Assembly (NCBI GenBank): GCA_045657625.1
Contig: JAZOTM010000010.1
Span: forward strand, 1-64,000
DNA: 64,000 nucleotides
Reading direction: 5' to 3'
Source of the DNA: JAZOTM01 sp045657625
Lineage (GTDB): Bacteria > Bacillota > Clostridia > Lachnospirales > Lachnospiraceae
The position numbers were made by a program, and so were the translations under genes. The notes beneath the pieces are model-generated. The model was not told where the DNA came from, ran no database searches, and saw only the letters and a program-made list of their open reading frames with translations. Positions within the stretch are counted from its first letter, which is position 1. Each line of letters starts with the position of its first letter. Below are positions 18,087 through 26,982 of this stretch, piece by piece.

Positions 18087-18197
18087 GTGTTCACCCTGCT
18101 GTTCTTTCTGTCCTTTCCCCCGAGTATTCTTTTAGACTTCACAAAATCCTTTTTGGTAAGGCCTATGATTTTCGAACTTATTTTCTGTTTTTAGGGC

Positions 18198-18243
18198 AAA
18201 AAAAACGCAGTTATGCAAAATTTCCCTAATTTTGCATAACTGC
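18198..18243 (-). terminator. Intrinsic terminator of the GH18 gene
   Basis: An almost perfect inverted repeat (GCAGTTATGCAAAAT and its complement) around a short loop, followed on the minus strand by a run of T. It lies between the GH18 stop and the adhesin. The AT-rich stretch 18244-18357 between it and the stop holds nothing else I recognise. I could not place a convincing promoter for the adhesin in 18087-18197. Confidence 0.85.
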
Positions 18244-18357
18244 TAACCCCGAAAAACCTAAATCCAAAAATACTACACAAATTCAAAAAATTTATAAAAT
18301 TTTATAAATATTTTGTAAAAACCTTATAGCATAATGTATCATCTTTTTTCGAAAAAA

Positions 18358-20052
18358 TCAATTCACATATTTAATTATTGTGTCCCAGATGTCTGATGTT
18401 TCAAGGCCTGATTTCCAGAATGAGCCACCACCTAATCCGTATGTTCCGATTAATTCCAGCTTTTTCTCTAAGGAAGCGCTATCTTCAAACCAGATCATAT
18501 AAGTGATATCCCCTTCCACATACTCCGCATAATTTTGTCCCATATCTTCTAACCATGTGACATTTAATCCTTGGGAGGTAATCAAACTTTGCTGTTCGCT
18601 CATGGTCATAACCTGACTGGACACAGTTCCATCGGAGGAAACTGCCCAAAGTCTGCTATAAAATGGCATTCCCAAAATAATCTGTTCCGCCGGAACTCCC
18701 TGTGCAATGGTATCTTCTACGCCTGCTGTTACGAATGGCAAACTTGCTACGGAACCTTGCTCGGAACCGTTGTAATGTTCATCGTATCCCATAATCACTA
18801 TGTAGTCAGCAAACACTGCCTGCTCTGCGCGATTGTAGAAATAGGTATATTCTGTAGGAACATAATTATCAATCGATAAGGTAATATCGTTATTTTTACA
18901 TTTTAAGCTGAGTTCACGAATAAACTGCACGTACGCATCCCCGGCTTCAGATTCCAAACTTTCAAAATCCACATTGATACCATCTAAGTTGTACTGGATT
19001 GCATAGGAAATAATCTGATTTACCAAGTTCTGTCTGGTACTGGTATGGGTCAATACTTCTGTGGTATCTACCTCATCATTTTCCAGATTACTAATCAATG
19101 CCCATACTTCTACGCCATTCTGATGACAATAGGTCACATAATCAGAAGACGCTAAGCTTGCAATATTTCCACTATTATCATTCAAATAAAACCAAGTTGG
19201 AGAAATCACATTCACACCCTGTGTGGAAGCCAATACACTGTCTACCTTGCTGTTGGCTGTCTGGTTTGTTACCTGATGCCAAATCATATTCACCGTTTCA
19301 CTCTTTAAATCATGGGTGAAGGTGTCCTCTACAAAATCCGTGGTCAATGTCACCGTCTCCAAAGAAGAAAGACGTTTGTTTTTCACATAACCAACCACAC
19401 CATCTTCGGAACAAACACAGGACCAATTATCTCCCTGTTCTAAGACATAAAGAGTCTCCCCTTCTTCTACTTCGCGCAAAATCGGGCTCTTAATACCACC
19501 AAGCACACGGATCTCTGTGTGACGTTTTGCTGTAGCTGTCTGCACCTCTGTATATTCTGTAGTCAACACGATACGATTGGGTTCTTCGTAGAGGGTATAA
19601 TCCAAAGCCGTGTACTGTGCCACAAAATCTAAGGCTACATAAGCTTCCCCGTTATCAAAATGCAAAATCACATAATCCGTTGCTACCGCATCTTTTCCCT
19701 CATAGTACTGTGTCTCTTCCGGATATACCGAAATCACATTACTACTTGTGGTGTAAAACAAAATATTTTCATTGGAATCAAAGTAAAAACGACTATTTAT
19801 TTCGTCCTGAACGATATCATAGGACAGGTATACACGGTCGTTTACCAACAATCCGTAATAATTCTGTACATCAAAATCTTTAATCACTGCCACTTGGCTA
19901 TCCGATTCCATGCCATAATAGGTACTTAACTCTTCGGTTTCCTTGGATGGCAAATATTTGCGAATCAATAAAACTGCAGCTATTACAATTGCTACCAAAA
20001 CCAAAAACATCAGTATGGTAGGCAAAATACTTTTTCTCTTTTTCCGCTTCAT
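18358..20052 (-). CDS. Membrane-anchored GH18-family glycosidase with SH3 domain
   Basis: A 564-residue extracellular protein held by one N-terminal membrane helix (about residues 10-30) after a basic cytoplasmic tip. Next come a beta-rich stalk domain (about 45-170), a bacterial SH3-like domain (about 175-228; ILREVEEGETLYVLEQGDNW) and a GH18 barrel (about 250-564). The catalytic motif is DGINVDFE, with the acid Glu near residue 362; the Asn in this motif is common in the spore-peptidoglycan branch (YaaH/YdhD type). Likely substrates are peptidoglycan or N-acetylglucosamine polymers. The start at 20052 follows AGGAGGG; a Met further upstream is in frame. Confidence 0.85.
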   Translation of the reverse strand: MKRKKRKSILPTILMFLVLVAIVIAAVLLIRKYLPSKETEELSTYYGMESDSQVAVIKDFDVQNYYGLLVNDRVYLSYDIVQDEINSRFYFDSNENILFYTTSSNVISVYPEETQYYEGKDAVATDYVILHFDNGEAYVALDFVAQYTALDYTLYEEPNRIVLTTEYTEVQTATAKRHTEIRVLGGIKSPILREVEEGETLYVLEQGDNWSCVCSEDGVVGYVKNKRLSSLETVTLTTDFVEDTFTHDLKSETVNMIWHQVTNQTANSKVDSVLASTQGVNVISPTWFYLNDNSGNIASLASSDYVTYCHQNGVEVWALISNLENDEVDTTEVLTHTSTRQNLVNQIISYAIQYNLDGINVDFESLESEAGDAYVQFIRELSLKCKNNDITLSIDNYVPTEYTYFYNRAEQAVFADYIVIMGYDEHYNGSEQGSVASLPFVTAGVEDTIAQGVPAEQIILGMPFYSRLWAVSSDGTVSSQVMTMSEQQSLITSQGLNVTWLEDMGQNYAEYVEGDITYMIWFEDSASLEKKLELIGTYGLGGGSFWKSGLETSDIWDTIIKYVN

Positions 20053-20089
20053 GCTCAAAGCTTCCCTCCTACTCTTTTCTCGAGTCCTT

Positions 20090-20095
20090 ATCATA
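20090..20095 (-). promoter_or_regulatory. Possible extended -10 promoter of the GH18 gene
   Basis: TGTTATGAT on the minus strand gives a good -10 (TATGAT) with a TG extension, 38 bases before the chosen start; the -35 region is poor. Confidence 0.45.
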
Positions 20096-20132
20096 ACATA
20101 TCCCATTCTATAAGGAAAGTTACTGAATTTCT

Positions 20133-20167
20133 AAAAAAACGGGACTGATACGCGGTATATCAGTCCC
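20133..20167 (-). terminator. Intrinsic terminator downstream of the protein kinase gene
   Basis: Stem GGGACTGATA/TATCAGTCCC followed on the minus strand by GTTTTTTTAG. It lies about 150 bases after the kinase stop; the stretch between contains only a doubtful 31-codon frame. Confidence 0.85.
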
Positions 20168-20319
20168 TTCTCTTATTTATTGCAGGAGCCAGGCTTTGGA
20201 ACTCCTTCTCTTTTTCTTTTTATCCCGAGTACTTATTTTCTTCTTTTGCGTGTTTGGATTCGGGTCCCCCATACGATTCTGTGATATATAATTTTCCGAG
20301 TTTTTCTCTTTTTATCTCC

Positions 20320-21099
20320 CTATTGACTGCATCTCGGAACCAACACGCTTCGATCACCCCCTCTGCTATTTTCCGATGTCTCTCCCATACTCCTTTCTAG
20401 AGCCTCCCGGAAGGCCTGCATACTGCCATATCGGAAGGTTCTGTATTTGAACATGCCTTTCTTTAAAACTTTTTCGACAGTGGTGTTGGACTGTGGTTCC
20501 ACACATTTCCATACATGTGCTAACACTGCAGCCAGGTTATAAACGTCTGCCCGTACATCCAGTATTTTACGGGTATACAGTTCCGGTGCCGCAAAACCCG
20601 ACGTGCCATAATGGGACACGGGGGTTTCTTCCTGCAGGTATAAGGTGTGATCAAAGTCAATCACCCGAACTCCTTTTTTCGTAAGGAAAACGTGCTCCGG
20701 CTTTAAATCCAGATACAACAATGGTTTTTCCATACCATGTAGCGCCTGCAAAAAATCACACAGCCCCTGAACCAGTTCATAAAATAATGTTACTTGAATT
20801 GTGGAATTACTTGAAATAAGAGTCTGTAACGACAAACCATCCATATACTCTTCCCAAAGCACATAAGAATCCATATCTTGAGAATATCCATATAAAGTTG
20901 GAACATAAGGGATTTGTAGTTGTTGAAGAACTCTAATCTCTTGATGAAATCGGGTGTAATTGGAACGTGTCTTGGAAAAACACTTAATTACGTGATAACT
21001 CCCGGTTTCCTTGTGTTGTCCGAAATATACTGCTACATCTTCTCCTCGGGATAGAAGCTGAACCGATGTATAATTCGGAAAAGTAAATACTTTTTTCAT
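20320..21099 (-). CDS. Small soluble Ser/Thr protein kinase-like protein
   Basis: A 259-residue protein with a eukaryotic-type kinase fold and no membrane segment or PASTA domain. The ATP Lys is Lys39 (HVIKCF), the helix-C Glu is Glu54, the catalytic Asp is Asp131 in LYLDLKPEH, the metal Asp is Asp148 in IDFD, and the APE motif is at 171-173. The usual metal-binding Asn of DLKPxN is replaced by His136, and the Gly-rich loop is poor (LLSRGEDVAVYFG). Activity is therefore uncertain. The C-terminus is basic and low in structure. It is upstream of the GH18 gene on the same strand but behind its own terminator. The substrate is unknown. Confidence 0.8.
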   Translation of the reverse strand: MKKVFTFPNYTSVQLLSRGEDVAVYFGQHKETGSYHVIKCFSKTRSNYTRFHQEIRVLQQLQIPYVPTLYGYSQDMDSYVLWEEYMDGLSLQTLISSNSTIQVTLFYELVQGLCDFLQALHGMEKPLLYLDLKPEHVFLTKKGVRVIDFDHTLYLQEETPVSHYGTSGFAAPELYTRKILDVRADVYNLAAVLAHVWKCVEPQSNTTVEKVLKKGMFKYRTFRYGSMQAFREALERSMGETSENSRGGDRSVLVPRCSQ

Positions 21100-21129
21100 A
21101 TTTCCTTAATGGAGAAACATCTTTACTTA

Positions 21130-21158
21130 CTTATAGCACAGGCCGATATTTTATACAA
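21130..21158 (-). promoter_or_regulatory. Predicted promoter of the kinase gene
   Basis: A -35 TTGTAT (21153-21158) and a -10 TATAAG (21130-21135) with 17-base spacing on the minus strand, about 30 bases before the start codon. Confidence 0.65.
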
Positions 21159-21203
21159 GACCTAACTTTATATTTATTTCACATAAATCTCCTTTTTAAT
21201 TGC

Positions 21204-21232
21204 TTGACTTTGCCTCTGATAATTCGTATACT
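21204..21232 (+). promoter_or_regulatory. Predicted promoter of mecA
   Basis: A -35 TTGACT (21204-21209) and a -10 TATACT (21227-21232) with 17-base spacing. The leader is about 85 bases and includes a 7-base-pair inverted repeat AATTTCC/GGAAATT (21276-21304) before the ribosome site. Confidence 0.8.
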
Positions 21233-21325
21233 TTGTTTACTTAATCACAAACCGTGAGAAGGTGCCAATACGAAGAATTTCCTTATCGCGAATTATCGGA
21301 AATTTTCAAAGAAGGAAGTGATCAC

Positions 21326-22147
21326 ATGAAAATGGAACGAGTGAACGATAATCAGATTCGTTGCACGCTTACAAAAGATGATTTAGTTTCCAGACAGTTA
21401 AAAATCAGTGAATTGGCTTACGGTTCTGAAAAGGCCAATGACCTGTTTCGAGAGATGATGCGTCAGGCTTCTTACGAACTTGGATTTGAAGCAGATGATA
21501 TCCCTCTTATGATAGAAGCAATTCCGTTATCCGGTGAATCTGTAATTTTAATTATTACAAAGGTAGAGTATCCGGAAGAACTAGATACTCGTTTCTCTAA
21601 ATTCTCAGAGGAAGCCAATCAGAAAGATACCGGTAAATCCTTTGCGGATACCATGAACGCTTTCGTTTCTGCCAAGGGTGCAGATGACATTTTAGATATC
21701 TTTGAACAATTAAAGAAAGAAAGCGAAAAGAATTCCGATCGGAGTTCCGGCAAAAAAACCGGTTTTGTTCCTTTCCAAAAAGAGGACATGCCAAAAGTAG
21801 ACCCGGCCGATCACCCCATCAAAGTACAGGAAGATGTTCCGGAAAAACCGATCAACATTACCAAATTATTCCGGTTCCAAGACATCGATACCGTCATTCG
21901 TCTTGCACATGTACTTGGTGATTTTTACACGGAAACCAATCATTTATATAAGAATCCAGCGGATCACAAGTATTATCTTGTACTTTCCAAGGGAGAACAT
22001 TCTCCGGAGGATTTCAACAAAGTATGTAATATCTTGACTGAGTATTCTACACAGTTAAAATACAGCGAAGCAGAGCAGGCATATTTCGAAGAACATTTTG
22101 ACACCATCGTTGCCGGCAACGCATTACAGGCACTCGGTCAGATATAA
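21326..22147 (+). CDS. mecA: Adaptor protein MecA
   Basis: Adaptor that brings substrate proteins to the ClpC-ClpP protease. The 273 residues show the MecA layout: an N-terminal substrate-binding domain (MKMERVNDNQIRCTLTKDDL, about 1-80), a charged linker rich in Ser, Lys and Asp (about 100-180), and a C-terminal ClpC-binding domain (FRFQDIDTVIRLAHVL... to the end, about 190-273). The Met at 21326 follows AAGGAAGTGATC; the frame is open upstream to 21254 but those residues are not MecA-like. It is monocistronic with its own promoter and terminator. Confidence 0.92.
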   Translation: MKMERVNDNQIRCTLTKDDLVSRQLKISELAYGSEKANDLFREMMRQASYELGFEADDIPLMIEAIPLSGESVILIITKVEYPEELDTRFSKFSEEANQKDTGKSFADTMNAFVSAKGADDILDIFEQLKKESEKNSDRSSGKKTGFVPFQKEDMPKVDPADHPIKVQEDVPEKPINITKLFRFQDIDTVIRLAHVLGDFYTETNHLYKNPADHKYYLVLSKGEHSPEDFNKVCNILTEYSTQLKYSEAEQAYFEEHFDTIVAGNALQALGQI

Positions 22148-22179
22148 TACTTTTCAAAATTACATAATTAGACACAAAA

Positions 22180-22213
22180 ATAGGCATTGTCATAAGACAA
22201 TGCCTTGTTTTTT
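22180..22213. terminator. Bidirectional terminator between mecA and the DUF1858 gene
   Basis: Stem AGGCATTGTC/GACAATGCCT with loop ATAA. T-runs follow on the plus strand (GTTTTTT) and, shorter, on the minus strand (ATTTTTG), so it can serve both convergent genes. Confidence 0.85.
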
Positions 22214-22427
22214 ATTTTTCTCTAGCTAAAAAGTTGTTGATTTCATCTACTAAAGAATCAGGATTGATTCCATGTACCATAGCAGCCTCTTCAAGTGTCT
22301 CCATCTGAGATGAAGGACATCCTAAACAGTGCATTCCGATATTCATAAGAATCGGGGCAACGTCAGCATCAATAGTTAATAACTGACCAATCATGGTATC
22401 CTTTGTTACCTGTGGTGTATCTGCCAT
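22212..22427 (-). CDS. DUF1858-family small redox-type protein
   Basis: A 71-residue protein matching DUF1858, a small helical domain found alone or fused to redox enzymes such as hybrid-cluster proteins. The key features are MIGQLLTIDADVAPILMNIGMHCLGCP, where the CLGC pair is the conserved site, and the following amphipathic helix EEAAMVHGI. A sulfur or redox role is likely from the family, but no biochemical function is established. The start has an AGGAGGAACAG site and a good promoter. It is divergent from a two-cluster ferredoxin gene 245 bases away. Confidence 0.88.
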   Translation of the reverse strand: MADTPQVTKDTMIGQLLTIDADVAPILMNIGMHCLGCPSSQMETLEEAAMVHGINPDSLVDEINNFLAREK

Positions 22428-22460
22428 GTCTGTTCCTCCTTCTGAATTATAAGTGAACCC

Positions 22461-22489
22461 ATTATAATACTTCCTATTTTTTTTTACAA
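22461..22489 (-). promoter_or_regulatory. Predicted promoter of the DUF1858 gene
   Basis: A -35 TTGTAA (22484-22489) and a perfect -10 TATAAT (22461-22466) with 17-base spacing on the minus strand. The spacer contains a run of A. Confidence 0.75.
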
Positions 22490-22609
22490 CAAAATTTTCA
22501 TAAAATTTTTAGAATGTGACAAACCCTTTTTTTATGGGATGTGAGAGGTCGTTAGATGCCGCTAACCCTTGATTTTACTGGATTTTTTTCAATTTTGCTA
22601 TTGTTTTTC

Positions 22610-22640
22610 CGAAGAACCTGTTATAAAATTGGACTTAACC
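22610..22640 (+). promoter_or_regulatory. Possible promoter of the ferredoxin gene
   Basis: TTGTTT and TAAAAT separated by 17 bases, ending about 40 bases before the ferredoxin start. The -35 match is weak and box positions are approximate. Confidence 0.4.
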
Positions 22641-22672
22641 AAAAAATTAACCTTAACAAGGAGGAAATCAAT

Positions 22673-22843
22673 ATGGCATACGTAATTGGTGATGCATGTG
22701 TATCTTGTGGAACATGTGCTGGTGAATGTCCAGTAGGCGCTATCTCTGAAGGAGATGGAAAGTACGAAATCGACGCTAACTCTTGTGTAGATTGCGGAAC
22801 TTGCGCAGGTGTTTGTCCAGTTGGAACAATTGAACAGGCTTAA
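22673..22843 (+). CDS. 2[4Fe-4S] ferredoxin
   Basis: A 56-residue clostridial-type ferredoxin, the main low-potential electron carrier of anaerobes. It contains two copies of the cluster motif: CVSCGTCAGECP and CVDCGTCAGVCP, each giving three Cys to one cluster and the last Cys to the other. The two halves are clear internal duplicates. The start at 22673 follows AAGGAGGAAATC. The gene stands alone between two terminators, which fits a highly expressed housekeeping ferredoxin. Confidence 0.97.
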   Translation: MAYVIGDACVSCGTCAGECPVGAISEGDGKYEIDANSCVDCGTCAGVCPVGTIEQA

Positions 22844-22852
22844 TGAAGACTA

Positions 22853-22888
22853 CAAAAAAAGTCATCACATCTGTGATGACTTTTTTAT
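22853..22888. terminator. Bidirectional terminator between ferredoxin and dnaB
   Basis: Stem AGTCATCACA/TGTGATGACT with a tiny loop, flanked by AAAAAAA and TTTTTTA, so it can act for both convergent transcripts. Confidence 0.9.
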
Positions 22889-22890
22889 TG

Positions 22891-24246
<1,356 letters not shown>

Positions 24247-24256
24247 AAACTTCCCC

Positions 24257-24703
24257 CTATTCTGCCTGTACGTGTACACGTAAGGTAGCTGTCACTTTTG
24301 TATGAAGTTTCACCTGTACTTCGTAGGTTCCCAAAGACTTAATTGGATCATTCAAAACCATTTTCTTTTTATCCAAAGTCAAATCCAACTGTTTCTTTGC
24401 TGCTTCTGCAATTTCCTTAGTAGAAATAGAACCAAAGGTTTTTCCATCCTTGCCGGATTTCAACTTGACTTCTACCAATTTTTCTTCTAATTCTTTCTTT
24501 AATTCCAATGCCTTTTCGTAATTCTCTTCTGCGACTTTTTCCGCATGGGCATTCTGTAACTTCAAATCATTTAAATTTTTATTGTTGGCTTCCACTGCCA
24601 ATTTTTTTGAAAAAAGTACGTTTCTTGCATAAGCATCACTTGCTTCTACAATGTCTCCTTTTTTTCCTAAAGTCTTCACATCCTGTAATAAAATTACTTT
24701 CAC
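24257..24703 (-). CDS. rplI: 50S ribosomal protein L9
   Basis: L9 binds 23S rRNA at the base of the L1 stalk. The 148 residues include the N-terminal signature MKVILLQDVKTLGKKGDIVEASDAYARNVL, whose tail (GDIVEASDGYARNYL-type) is the family pattern, then the long connecting helix (about 40-75) and the C-terminal rRNA-binding domain. It overlaps the end of gdpP by 4 bases and precedes dnaB, the usual arrangement. Confidence 0.97.
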   Translation of the reverse strand: MKVILLQDVKTLGKKGDIVEASDAYARNVLFSKKLAVEANNKNLNDLKLQNAHAEKVAEENYEKALELKKELEEKLVEVKLKSGKDGKTFGSISTKEIAEAAKKQLDLTLDKKKMVLNDPIKSLGTYEVQVKLHTKVTATLRVHVQAE

Positions 24704-26748
24704 GCTTTTATGTCTCCTTCCTGTAGCATCAAATCCAGCGTATCTTTAATCCGCTTCTTCGCTTCTTCAATGGTGCAGTCCGTAAACTGCGCTCCTGCTA
24801 CGCTGACGTGGCCACCGCCACCCAAACGTTCCATAATCAACTGCACGTTGATTTCATCAATGGAACGAGAACTGATAAAGATGCGGTTCTGATATTCTGT
24901 AATAACGAAAGACGCCTTAATACCAATGATATTTAAAAGTTCATTTGCCGCCTGTGCTCCAACGATGGTTGGGCTTTCCACGCCATCGGAATCACATACG
25001 GAAATCGCAAAGGCATCGCGATAAACTTCGGCTTTTCGCATAACCTCCGCTCTTGCTTTGTAGGATTCCATATCATTTCGAAGCATTTTTCTTACACGGG
25101 TCACTTCAGCGCCTGCACGTCTTAAATAAGCGGCTGCTTCAAAGGTACGCACACCTGTTTTTGTCATAAAGTTGTTGGTATCAATCAAAATACCGGCATA
25201 AATAGCATCTGCCTCTTCGGGAGACAAATGAATGTTTTCAGAGAAATACTGTAACACCTCTGCAATCATTTCACAGGTGGAAGATGCATAAGGCTCAATA
25301 TAGGAAAGAATTGGGGCCTCGATAACCTCACTTCCCTGTCTGTGATGATCAAATACTACGATACTCTTAAAACGCTTTAACAATTCCGGGCACTCGGTGT
25401 AGGATGGGCGATTGGTATCTACCACCATTACCAAGGTGTTTCGATCTGCAATTTCCAATGCCTGGGCACTGTTAATAAACATATCCGCCGGATATCCCTT
25501 CTCTTCTGTAAACGTATCCATAACGGTACGAAGAGAACCGGTAATCTCATTTAAAACAATCTGAGATTTTTTACCTAAAGTCTTTGCTGCCACACATACA
25601 CCAATGGCTGCACCAAAGGCATCTACATCACTAATCTGATGTCCCATAACAATCACACGACTATGGGTTTCAATCATTTCTCGAAGGGCATGGGCTTTTA
25701 CGCGAGCCTTCACACGGGTATTTTTTTCTACCTGCTTCGCAGCTCCGCCGTAGTAGGTAATTTCTTCGCCTTCTTTAATAACAACCTGATCACCGCCACG
25801 TCCAAGGGCCAAATCGATAGCAGCATGAGAATACTCATAATTCTGATTGTAAGTGGCACCCGTAGCTCCAATACCAATACTCAAGGTAACTGCCATTTCG
25901 TTGCCGACCTTAATGGTTTTTACGTCTTCAATCAGGCTAAAACGATCCTGCTCCAGTCGATTTAAATATTTATTACGGAACACAATGAAATACTTATCTT
26001 TTTCAATCTTTTGAATCAAAGCATCCACTTCATTGAAATATTTGCTTACCTTTCGATCAATCAAGGCAATCAACAGAGAGCGTTTTACGTCTTCGATACT
26101 TTCCAATGCTTCATCATAATTGTCAATGTACACCAATCCCGTTACCAATTTTTGATCTTTATTTTCCTGGATATAACGGTTCAGTTCGGTCTCATCAAAG
26201 AAATACAACGCCGTTAAATAACGATCACTGTTTTCTATGGTCAGCATATCTGACTCTTTTGCAAAAGATTCAAACATAATCTTTGTCATGGTGATCCGAT
26301 AACTATGCTCGTTGTAGGTCACGGAAACACTACCATTTTCCATTTTATCCATTAATTCTCTGGTCAAAGTCGGAATAATGGTGGTAATAGACTTATGATA
26401 AGTTTTTCCCTTTCCGGTCAACTCTGTAAATTTCTCGTTTACCCACAGAATCTTCCCTGTATAATCCAGTAAGGCATATGGGATTTCAAATTCGTTCAAT
26501 AATTTTTTCTGTACGGTTCCATATTGGGTGGCAAAGGTAATCACCTCATCCACCATTCCGGATTTATTATGACGGTATGAGATTGTTACACACACCAAAT
26601 AGAGAAGGGTAAAGGCACAAACTGCCTGTCCTGCATGTTTATCATAAAAGCATGTAGCCACGTCCATTACGACCAACAAAATCCCCAGCAACATGGGCCA
26701 TTTCATATATGCACGCAATCTACCCTTAAAATGAATTTTTTGTCTCAT
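24700..26748 (-). CDS. gdpP: Cyclic-di-AMP phosphodiesterase GdpP
   Basis: Membrane enzyme that breaks down c-di-AMP, a signal controlling potassium and turgor. The 682 residues have two membrane helices (about 15-35 and 40-58), a PAS domain (about 70-160), a degenerate GGDEF domain (about 180-320, with GRGGDQ in place of the active motif), and DHH/DHHA1 domains (about 345-680). Catalytic motifs are SDVDAFGAAIG, VVDTNRPSY, the DHH triad in VFDHHRQGS and GGGGHVSVAGAQF. The GAGGAGC site fixes the start. It heads the gdpP-rplI-dnaB operon. Confidence 0.95.
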   Translation of the reverse strand: MRQKIHFKGRLRAYMKWPMLLGILLVVMDVATCFYDKHAGQAVCAFTLLYLVCVTISYRHNKSGMVDEVITFATQYGTVQKKLLNEFEIPYALLDYTGKILWVNEKFTELTGKGKTYHKSITTIIPTLTRELMDKMENGSVSVTYNEHSYRITMTKIMFESFAKESDMLTIENSDRYLTALYFFDETELNRYIQENKDQKLVTGLVYIDNYDEALESIEDVKRSLLIALIDRKVSKYFNEVDALIQKIEKDKYFIVFRNKYLNRLEQDRFSLIEDVKTIKVGNEMAVTLSIGIGATGATYNQNYEYSHAAIDLALGRGGDQVVIKEGEEITYYGGAAKQVEKNTRVKARVKAHALREMIETHSRVIVMGHQISDVDAFGAAIGVCVAAKTLGKKSQIVLNEITGSLRTVMDTFTEEKGYPADMFINSAQALEIADRNTLVMVVDTNRPSYTECPELLKRFKSIVVFDHHRQGSEVIEAPILSYIEPYASSTCEMIAEVLQYFSENIHLSPEEADAIYAGILIDTNNFMTKTGVRTFEAAAYLRRAGAEVTRVRKMLRNDMESYKARAEVMRKAEVYRDAFAISVCDSDGVESPTIVGAQAANELLNIIGIKASFVITEYQNRIFISSRSIDEINVQLIMERLGGGGHVSVAGAQFTDCTIEEAKKRIKDTLDLMLQEGDIKA

Positions 26749-26812
26749 AAGCTCCTCATCTACGCACTATCGATTTACAAATCGAAATCGTTGATTTTTT
26801 ACTGCTACTAAT

Positions 26813-26821
26813 TATAGCATA
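26813..26821 (-). promoter_or_regulatory. Extended -10 promoter of gdpP-rplI-dnaB
   Basis: TGCTATAAT on the minus strand, a perfect -10 with a TG extension; no good -35 is visible. It gives a leader of about 60 bases. Confidence 0.65.
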
Positions 26822-26854
26822 AAGATGGAAAGTACGAAACACACGGGGCAACGT

Positions 26855-26902
26855 GAGAGCCGAAGAATTTTTGAGATTGTTTATCAGGGGAGAGCCGAAG
26901 AA
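26855..26902. repeat. Two 13-base direct repeats upstream of gdpP
   Basis: GAGAGCCGAAGAA occurs at 26855-26867 and again at 26890-26902, 35 bases apart, between the gdpP promoter and the terminator of the OFA carrier gene. They could be regulator sites or a remnant duplication. Confidence 0.7.
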
Positions 26903-26919
26903 AACTTTCTCTGACACCA

Positions 26920-26950
26920 AAAAAAGAATCGGCGACGTACGCCGATTCTT
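26920..26950 (-). terminator. Intrinsic terminator of the OFA carrier operon
   Basis: Stem AAGAATCGGCG/CGCCGATTCTT with a five-base loop, then a run of T on the minus strand, about 33 bases after the carrier's stop. Confidence 0.88.
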
Positions 26951-26982
26951 CTTTGTATTCTCTGTTTCTGATTTAAGCAATC

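Noticed and set aside
20177..20272. 31-codon basic peptide frame after the kinase (MGDPNPNTQKKKIST...)
   Set aside because: It has no ribosome site, is not in frame with the kinase, and the composition is that of an A-rich untranslated region. A real short peptide cannot be excluded.
21142..21149. GCCGATAT, resembling the -10 of flagellar-sigma promoters
   Set aside because: No TAAA -35 at the required distance, and neither neighbour is a motility gene.
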